64,000 nucleotides of DNA from DTGL01 sp038895395 (GTDB lineage: Archaea > Iainarchaeota > Iainarchaeia > Iainarchaeales > DTGL01), in NCBI GenBank assembly GCA_038895395.1, contig JAWANJ010000001.1:1-64000 (forward strand), in the 5' to 3' direction. Positions 59,162-64,000 of the stretch are shown here, piece by piece. Position 1 is the first letter of the stretch, and every line of letters begins with the position of its first letter. A program made the translations under genes and the position numbers. The notes beneath the pieces are model-generated. The model was not told the origin of the DNA. It saw nothing but the letters and a program-made list of their open reading frames with translations, and ran no database searches.

Positions 59162-60493
59162 CTATCGCCAGAACTTTTTTCTCTTCTTTATTGAAAATTT
59201 TTTAAGAATCTTTTCCATATCAATATCTTCTAAAGACTCTCTATTTGCAAACTTTTTCAATTTATTAAACATCCTTTCCATCTTTTTGTAATTTCTTAGA
59301 AGCTCTCTAACACTGGCCTCAGTGCTTCCAGAACCTCTGGCTATGCGCTTTATTCTGCTACTGTTTATTATATCTGGGTTTTTTCTTTCTTGTATTGTCA
59401 TTGAATCCATTATTATTTTAAATCTCTTAAGTTTTTCTTCAGTTATTTCAATTTCCTCCTTTGGTAGTGCTTGCTTAAGGCCGAGCATCTCAGCTATTTT
59501 GTCCAACGGACCCATGCTCATTGTAGCTTTCAGTTGCTTATAAAATATATCTAAGTTAAAGTCCTCCCCAATAAGCTCCTCTGGGCTTTCTATATCAATT
59601 TCTTTAGCCTTTTCTAGTAAACCTTGAAGATCGGGGTACCCCATTATTCTTGCAATATATCGTTTTGCATCAAAAATTTCCAAGTCCTCTATCTTTTCAC
59701 CAGTTCCTATGAAATAAACAGGTGCTTTTGTTTCTGCACATGCTGCTAAAGTGCTTCCAGCTTTAGCCGAGCCATCTGCTTTGGCTATTATTATTCCGTT
59801 AACACCAACAGCTTCGTGAAATGCCTTTGCTTGTTTTTTAGCTAACTGTCCAATATCAGCACTGAGCACAAGCCAAATCTGATCTGGTTTTAGTACATCC
59901 TTTACTTCTTTAATCTCTTGAACCAACTCAGGGTCAAGTGCTGATCTTCCTGCAGAGTCGACAATTATAAGGCCTTTCTTTTTGAAAACTTCAACTCCTT
60001 GTTCAACAATCTTTTTAGCGCTTTTTTCACCTTTTATGCCAAAAAAATCAACTTCAATCTTCTCTGCAAGCTGTTTCAGTTGTTCGTAACTAGCAGGCCT
60101 ATGAACATCAGCACATATCAATGCAACACTCAGGCCCCTCTTTTTGTAAAACCTCGCGAGCTTTGCAGCAGTTGTTGTCTTCCCTTGACCAAACAGGCCT
60201 AGCAAAAGTATGGTCTTAGGCCTTTCAGGAACTTTTGGAGAACCACCCAAAAGAGCAGAAAGTAGCTCATAGGTATTCTTTATTATAAATTCTTTTCTAG
60301 TGAGATTTTCAGGTGGTTTTTTCTTTGACAGAGCACGAATCTCATTGGTTAGGTTATATACTAGGTTTACATCAACGTCACTGGCAATTAGTGCTCTTTG
60401 AATATCTCTTATAGATTCCTCAATAGTGTCATCACTTAAAAACTTAGCACTGCTGATCTTGTCTATTGCTTTTCTAAGACCTTCGCCAAGCAT
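59162..60493 (-). CDS. srp54: Signal recognition particle protein SRP54
   Basis: GTPase of the signal recognition particle; binds the SRP RNA and signal peptides. 443 residues: N domain (MLGEGLRKAIDKISSAKFLS), G domain with LLGLFGQGKTTTAAKLARFY, VIVDSAGRSALD-type switch (LIIVDSAGRSALDPELVQEI), and a C-terminal M domain with SMGPLDKIAEMLG and RIKRIARGSGSTEASVRELL for RNA binding. The longer frame from TTG 60538 would add a hydrophobic stretch not found in the family, so ATG 60493 is chosen, though no ribosome site is evident. Directly downstream of ftsY. Confidence 0.96.
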   Translation of the reverse strand: MLGEGLRKAIDKISSAKFLSDDTIEESIRDIQRALIASDVDVNLVYNLTNEIRALSKKKPPENLTRKEFIIKNTYELLSALLGGSPKVPERPKTILLLGLFGQGKTTTAAKLARFYKKRGLSVALICADVHRPASYEQLKQLAEKIEVDFFGIKGEKSAKKIVEQGVEVFKKKGLIIVDSAGRSALDPELVQEIKEVKDVLKPDQIWLVLSADIGQLAKKQAKAFHEAVGVNGIIIAKADGSAKAGSTLAACAETKAPVYFIGTGEKIEDLEIFDAKRYIARIMGYPDLQGLLEKAKEIDIESPEELIGEDFNLDIFYKQLKATMSMGPLDKIAEMLGLKQALPKEEIEITEEKLKRFKIIMDSMTIQERKNPDIINSSRIKRIARGSGSTEASVRELLRNYKKMERMFNKLKKFANRESLEDIDMEKILKKFSIKKRKKFWR

Positions 60494-60534
60494 AATGAAA
60501 TAAGCAAGGCAAAATATTAAAATAAGGTCTTTAA

Positions 60535-61521
60535 TCAAACGATTTTACTTATAATTTCCTCAGAATTAAACTCTTTAAGTGCATCGTAGTTCTGACCAGT
60601 TCCTACAAATATAATCGGCTTTTTAAGTTCGTATAAAATGCTTAGCATTGTGCCACCTTTCGGGTCTGCATCAACCTTTGTCATTATGAACGCATCAACG
60701 CCTATTGCTTCATCAAATGCTTTTGCTTGGTCTAAAAGTGCTTTGCCAGCAAAAGCTTCACCTACAAAAATTTTAATGTCCGGTGATGTAACCCTTGCTA
60801 TTTTCTTTAGCTCCTGAACAAGGTTTACATTGGTTTCTTGCCTCCCAGCGGTGTCAATCATTACAACATCGATTTTCTTTGCTTTTGCAGAGCTTATGGC
60901 ATCAAATGCAACTGCTGCTGGATCTGCACCGTAGCGATGTTTCACAACAGGAATATCCAACCTTTTGGCGTGCTCTTCAAGCTGTTCTATAGACGCCGCT
61001 CTAAAGGTATCACTAGCTGCAAATATTGTGCTTAGCCCATTTTCTTTGAACTTCATGGCAAGCTTTGCCATTGTGGTTGTTTTCCCCGCACCATTTGGGC
61101 CTAAAAAGAGAATCTTGAATGGTTTCTGCGCCTTTTTTGCCATTTCTACTATGTCAATACGCTCAGTTTCTGTAAGTTCTTTTAATGTATCTTTTATAGT
61201 GTTTCTGACAAATTCATCCAGATTTTTCTTTGGTACACTTTTGCTTGTAAGTCTATTCTTTATTTCTTCGCAAAATTTTTTAGCAGTTTTGTCATTAACA
61301 TCTGCTTCTAGCAATGCGAGCTCTAGCTCTTCTATAGATTCTTTTACATCAGCTTCCCTGAGTTTTAGCTCAGCCCCAAAAACAGACTTAACCTTTGTAA
61401 CTGCTTTTAGCTCTGGTGTAAAATCACGCTTTTCGATGTTTTCCACTTCTTTTAGCTCTGGGGCTTTTCTGATAATATTTGAAACAAAAGAAGAGAGCTT
61501 GTTTTTTAAAACATCAAACAT
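60535..61521 (-). CDS. ftsY: SRP receptor FtsY
   Basis: Membrane-associated SRP receptor GTPase, 328 residues. A short acidic/basic N-terminus, N domain, and G domain with LFLGPNGAGKTTTMAKLAMK, AASDTFRAASIEQLEEHAKR, VVMIDTAGRQETNVNLVQEL and the TKVDADPKGGTML loop. Archaeal FtsY typically lacks the long bacterial acidic A domain, as here. It lies 8 bases after prefoldin alpha and just before srp54, a conserved archaeal arrangement. Confidence 0.97.
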   Translation of the reverse strand: MFDVLKNKLSSFVSNIIRKAPELKEVENIEKRDFTPELKAVTKVKSVFGAELKLREADVKESIEELELALLEADVNDKTAKKFCEEIKNRLTSKSVPKKNLDEFVRNTIKDTLKELTETERIDIVEMAKKAQKPFKILFLGPNGAGKTTTMAKLAMKFKENGLSTIFAASDTFRAASIEQLEEHAKRLDIPVVKHRYGADPAAVAFDAISSAKAKKIDVVMIDTAGRQETNVNLVQELKKIARVTSPDIKIFVGEAFAGKALLDQAKAFDEAIGVDAFIMTKVDADPKGGTMLSILYELKKPIIFVGTGQNYDALKEFNSEEIISKIV

Positions 61522-61529
61522 CTTAGCAC

Positions 61530-62027
61530 CTAAGCTACGCCAGGGGTGCTTTTTTCAGCAATTTTTCTTTGTGCTTCATTTATCAATCTCTCTAATTGAG
61601 CCAGCGATGCTATGGTTTGTTTCCTTCTTTTTGAAATCTCTTGTAGATTTGCCCTGAGTTGTGCTTTTCTTGCTTCAAGCCTTTCAATAGCTTTCAAAAT
61701 TGGCATACGCTCAAAATAATTTGCCCCTATATCTAACTTCACCATTGTGTTGTCAACTATCTTAGCATAAGCAAAAACACCTGCACCTAAAGGCACCAAA
61801 ATGTTTACATCTTTTTCAGCAGCTTTTAGTTCCCGCATGCAATCCTGTGAAGCTTCTATCTCTGCTATTATTGTGTTAAGAAGCTGTTCTTGTGAGATCA
61901 AAGACTCCAAAGCTTGCTTATTTTGTTGATACATTCCAAGGACTTGATCAAAAGTTAACCTAATTTCTTTCTTTTTTGATTTTTCTTCTTCAGCATTAAT
62001 TTCAGCAGATTCTTTCTTTTTAGCCAT
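61530..62027 (-). CDS. pfdA: Prefoldin alpha subunit
   Basis: Subunit of the hexameric prefoldin chaperone that hands unfolded proteins to the thermosome. 165 residues: an N-terminal charged tail (about 20), coiled-coil helix, the beta-hairpin core DVNILVPLGAGVFAYAKIVD near 78 to 97, and a second coiled-coil helix from about 115. GGAGTGAT precedes the ATG. Place between LX and ftsY is conserved in archaea. Confidence 0.93.
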   Translation of the reverse strand: MAKKKESAEINAEEEKSKKKEIRLTFDQVLGMYQQNKQALESLISQEQLLNTIIAEIEASQDCMRELKAAEKDVNILVPLGAGVFAYAKIVDNTMVKLDIGANYFERMPILKAIERLEARKAQLRANLQEISKRRKQTIASLAQLERLINEAQRKIAEKSTPGVA

Positions 62028-62031
62028 GAGA

Positions 62032-62229
62032 TCACTCCTTTTTGTTTTTAGTATCTTCTTGCTTAATTACAGATTCAATCTTCACAAATCTTCTGGGAAT
62101 CCCATGTTCAGATCCAAATAACCCATAAAGCTTTTCTCTTGCGAAATTCTCTGTAGATGCTTTTATCAATCTTGTGAAAGGTCTCCATTCACCCTTAATC
62201 CTTATCTTCCCCTTAAATTCAAATTCCAT
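62032..62229 (-). CDS. rpl18a: Ribosomal protein L18Ae (LX)
   Basis: Small 65-residue large-subunit protein found only in archaea and eukaryotes. FEFKGKIRIKGEWRPFTRLI and the RRFVKIESVIKQED tail match the family. GGGTGAT precedes the ATG. It lies 4 bases after eif6 and 4 before pfdA, the standard order. Confidence 0.92.
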   Translation of the reverse strand: MEFEFKGKIRIKGEWRPFTRLIKASTENFAREKLYGLFGSEHGIPRRFVKIESVIKQEDTKNKKE

Positions 62230-62233
62230 ATTA

Positions 62234-62890
62234 TCACCCTAAAACATCCTGAATCCTAAGCAGCTCATATGTTGTTGTTTTATCACCTAAAAGTGCACCA
62301 CATGAGTTCATTACTGCGTTGTTTCCTACAAATTTATCACCATAGTTTAATGTGACCGCTGTGCCTTCAACCCCAAATGCTTTTTTAAGAACTTCAAATT
62401 CCTTTGGTGTTACTGCCGGATTAACAATAAAACATGAATCTGAAGCTAAAACAGAAGAACCAACAATATCCAGTGATGCTATCTTTGTCTGATAAAATTT
62501 AACCCCTAAAAAATCCTCTATTTCATTAATCTGTTTTTTTGTGAGAACCATGCTTGCTACTCCTCCTTTTCTGTTGGCCCTTATTAAATTTCCTATTGCA
62601 GTAGCGCCTTCGATCCTCTTTACCTTAATACCAATTGACTCAAGATACTCAATTTCAGAGTCAAGTGCTAACTCTGAAACCACTAGTCTATCATCAATGC
62701 CGGAGCATAGAACACCAAGCAAGGTACTGTCAGCAAGCTTTGTCTTTATGAATTCAGTGTCAAATGTTTTTTTTATCTTTAGCTCTTCTTTTTGCATTAT
62801 GTTTGGAGGCATCAGTGTTATCTTCTCGGTTACAACCAAAAAAACCCCTACAAAAGGGCTTGAATTAACAGTACCTTTGTTTATCTTCAT
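62234..62890 (-). CDS. eif6: Translation initiation factor 6 (aIF6)
   Basis: Binds the large ribosomal subunit and prevents premature joining with the small subunit. 218 residues with pentein repeats; GVLCSGIDDRLVVSELALDS, VKRIEGATAIGNLIRANRKG and LNYGDKFVGNNAVMNSCGAL are recognisable. Part of the L39e-L31e-aIF6-LX cluster typical of archaea. Confidence 0.94.
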   Translation of the reverse strand: MKINKGTVNSSPFVGVFLVVTEKITLMPPNIMQKEELKIKKTFDTEFIKTKLADSTLLGVLCSGIDDRLVVSELALDSEIEYLESIGIKVKRIEGATAIGNLIRANRKGGVASMVLTKKQINEIEDFLGVKFYQTKIASLDIVGSSVLASDSCFIVNPAVTPKEFEVLKKAFGVEGTAVTLNYGDKFVGNNAVMNSCGALLGDKTTTYELLRIQDVLG

Positions 62891-62898
62891 GTTGGAAC

Positions 62899-63396
62899 CT
62901 ATTTATCTTGCCTTCTCTTTATTGCAGTTCTTTGCGCTGCTTTTTCCATCTCTTTTTTTTCTTCAAGCTTTTTTTTCTCTGCAACTTCTTCGACTTCCTT
63001 AACCTCTTTTTTCGACTTATCTTCCTTGCTTTCATCTTTCTTTTCAGAGGCCTCCTTTTTCACTTCTTTTGTTTTTGCCGCCTCCTTTTCGACTTCTTTT
63101 CCTTTTGTTGCGACCTTTTCTTCAACAACTACTTTTTCATCAGCCAAGTATGCTTTTATCTTTTCACCGTCTTTTAATACCTGAATTGACAAGCTACGTG
63201 GGATCTTTTGAGGCCCTCTTGCAAAGATTGTTTCATTTATCTTTTGAGATATGAAAACTTTATCTTCAACCACTTTGTATTTCTTTGCAAGGTAACGCCT
63301 TAGCCTTAGCATAGCACGTCTTGCTCTTTTAGTGCACGGGTGATTGAAAAGCTCCTTAAGAGGAAAAACTATACTTTCTATTTTGTTTTCTGCCAT
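62899..63396 (-). CDS. rpl31e: Ribosomal protein L31e with long charged tail
   Basis: Large-subunit protein near the exit tunnel. Residues 1 to about 85 are the L31e domain (NHPCTKRARRAMLRLRRYLA, VFISQKINETIFARG). The remaining 80 residues are an unusual Lys/Glu/Ala-rich tail (e.g. KEVEKEAAKTKEVKKEASEK), roughly doubling the usual length. A run of GGAGG-type ribosome site precedes the ATG. The tail could be a lineage feature; it is in frame and has no stop, so not an artefact of start choice. Confidence 0.92.
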   Translation of the reverse strand: MAENKIESIVFPLKELFNHPCTKRARRAMLRLRRYLAKKYKVVEDKVFISQKINETIFARGPQKIPRSLSIQVLKDGEKIKAYLADEKVVVEEKVATKGKEVEKEAAKTKEVKKEASEKKDESKEDKSKKEVKEVEEVAEKKKLEEKKEMEKAAQRTAIKRRQDK

Positions 63397-63397
63397 A

Positions 63398-63610
63398 TCA
63401 TGCCTCCTTTCTCAGTTTTTTCCTTTTTTTTATCTTTCTGTACAATTTTCCGAAGTCGCAATTTTTCCAACTTCTCTTTTGCTTTGGGGTGAATATCCTT
63501 TTGTTTGCTTTTTGGAATATCCAAACAGGTGCACTTCCTATGCCTGACTTTATGCTTTTTCTTTTGCTTATTATAAAATCCTTAAACTCCTTCTCCTTGT
63601 TTGAGCTCAT
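63398..63610 (-). CDS. rpl39e: Ribosomal protein L39e
   Basis: Small basic large-subunit protein that lines the exit tunnel. The core APVWIFQKANKRIFTPKQKR matches the family, but the protein is 70 residues against about 51 usual, with an extra basic C-terminal segment (LYRKIKKRKKLRKEA) and a few more N-terminal residues. Directly upstream of rpl31e with 1 base between. Confidence 0.88.
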   Translation of the reverse strand: MSSNKEKEFKDFIISKRKSIKSGIGSAPVWIFQKANKRIFTPKQKRSWKNCDFGKLYRKIKKRKKLRKEA

Positions 63611-63614
63611 ATGA

Positions 63615-63920
63615 TCACTTTCTTATAATTCTTGTCTCTCTTTTTTCTGAGAACTTGAGCAGTAATTTTTTCAAAAGCTCATCATCTACAGGTTTTGAAA
63701 TCTGGCCTGCCTGTGCAGCAGCAATAATTGATTGTACGACCTTGTAGTAAAGCTCTTGATTAACTAAACGCACATTTTTTAGACGCTCTCTTGCAGGAGC
63801 TGTAAGCAACTTTCTTAGCAGTAGATTGATCTTTCTTTCGGCCTCGATTTGCTTAGCAAGCTCCTTTTGCATATTATAATATCTTTTTACTTCTTCAGCT
63901 TGGTGTTCTTCCGTTTCCAT
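63615..63920 (-). CDS. PDCD5/TFAR19-family DNA-binding protein
   Basis: Small helical protein of 101 residues in the PDCD5 family, found in archaea and eukaryotes and often encoded with ribosomal proteins. RKLLTAPARERLKNVRLVNQ and AQAGQISKPVDDELLKKLL are the conserved core. ATG 63920 has AAGGTA before it, preferred to an upstream start. Role in archaea is not settled (DNA or ribosome binding). Confidence 0.9.
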   Translation of the reverse strand: METEEHQAEEVKRYYNMQKELAKQIEAERKINLLLRKLLTAPARERLKNVRLVNQELYYKVVQSIIAAAQAGQISKPVDDELLKKLLLKFSEKRETRIIRK

Positions 63921-63930
63921 ATCGGTACCT

Positions 63931-64000
63931 TTACAAATTTTCAGCAAGCTTTTCTTTGAGCTCAGAAACTATTTCCGCCTTCTTCTTGCTCTTTTCTTCT
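63931..64000 (-). CDS. C-terminal end of an unidentified protein (partial)
   Basis: The minus-strand frame entering from the right edge ends at TAA 63931-63933 and encodes only about 22 residues, ending KKKAEIVSELKEKLAENL. It is charged and helical. Placed 10 bases before the PDCD5 start, it is the next upstream gene of the ribosomal/targeting operon; in other archaea that slot is often a ribosomal protein, but the visible piece is too short to name. Confidence 0.6.
   Translation of the reverse strand, partial: EEKSKKKAEIVSELKEKLAENL

Noticed and set aside
60965..61657. Plus-strand open frame of 230 codons
   Set aside because: Opposite ftsY and prefoldin alpha; no family features.
1..64000. 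CRISPR array, insertion sequence or prophage
   Set aside because: No regularly spaced repeats, transposase or phage structural genes were seen; the only recombinase is the housekeeping-type XerA.

Overview
The window is a gene-dense stretch of an AT-rich archaeal chromosome. The archaeal assignment rests on TFE, Trm56, aIF6, ribosomal proteins L18Ae/LX, L31e and L39e, PDCD5, prefoldin alpha, RadA, RPA, an archaeal SRP RNA, an A1:U72 initiator tRNA, an intron in tRNA-Pro, and a lipid pathway ending in geranylgeranyl-glyceryl phosphate. Several metabolic genes are of bacterial type: class II HMG-CoA reductase, CoaD/CoaE, class I GAPDH, class II LysRS and a full-length RelA/SpoT homologue. No universal marker here fixes the lineage. 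A DPANN-like archaeon (Diapherotrites/Micrarchaeota or similar) is a guess, not a result.

Region 1 to 8.8 kb (minus strand) is one tightly overlapping operon for the archaeal (trans-anhydromevalonate 5-phosphate) mevalonate pathway: HMG-CoA reductase, HMG-CoA synthase, thiolase, DUF35 partner, mevalonate kinase, UbiX, UbiD-like decarboxylase, AcnX large and small subunits, and isopentenyl phosphate kinase, which runs off the left edge. The prenyl chain-elongating synthase (18.4 kb) and GGGP synthase (50.7 kb) continue this route towards archaeal lipids.

Region 9 to 25 kb holds an unknown gene, a double-domain ThyX, a large surface protein with tandem repeats, a MinD-like ATPase, PPDK, Pus10, prenyl synthase, a RecJ-like nuclease, a coiled-coil gene followed by bacterial-type coaE-coaD, and a transglutaminase-fold protein that appears to lack its catalytic Cys. 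Region 25 to 36.5 kb is central carbon and alpha-glucan metabolism: Nudix, GalT, phosphohexomutase, GAPDH, a frameshifted PGK, GT4, GH57, a eukaryote-like GT3 glycogen synthase and a debranching enzyme. A GH15-like protein lies further on at 54.8 kb.

Region 36.5 to 43 kb carries XerA, a PRC-barrel protein, two poorly known genes, an AT-rich non-coding stretch, the initiator tRNA, TFE-Trm56, the tRNA-Lys/tRNA-Pro/lysS cluster and tRNA-Phe. Region 42.6 to 47.4 kb is the most unusual: a KaiC-like ATPase, a RelA/SpoT protein with an eroded hydrolase domain and intact-looking synthetase, the SRP RNA, and a protein joining CBS repeats to a C-terminal domain shaped like ribosome-hibernation factor HPF. 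Together they look like a candidate archaeal stringent-response and ribosome-hibernation locus.

Region 47.5 to 64 kb has RadA, RPA, an MBL-fold hydrolase, GGGP synthase, a HEAT-like protein, an epimerase, RtcA, the GH15-like protein, Tmk, tRNA-Gly, a degenerate Nudix protein, RNase P Rpp21, and a long minus-strand operon for ribosome maturation and protein targeting (PDCD5, L39e, L31e, aIF6, LX, prefoldin alpha, FtsY, SRP54, prepilin peptidase). Two kinds of start are common. Genes inside operons have GGTGA-type ribosome sites and often overlap by ATGA/TTGA. Many first genes have a TATA-like box about 25 to 30 bases before the start codon and no ribosome site, which suggests leaderless mRNAs. 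I saw no insertion sequence, prophage or CRISPR array.
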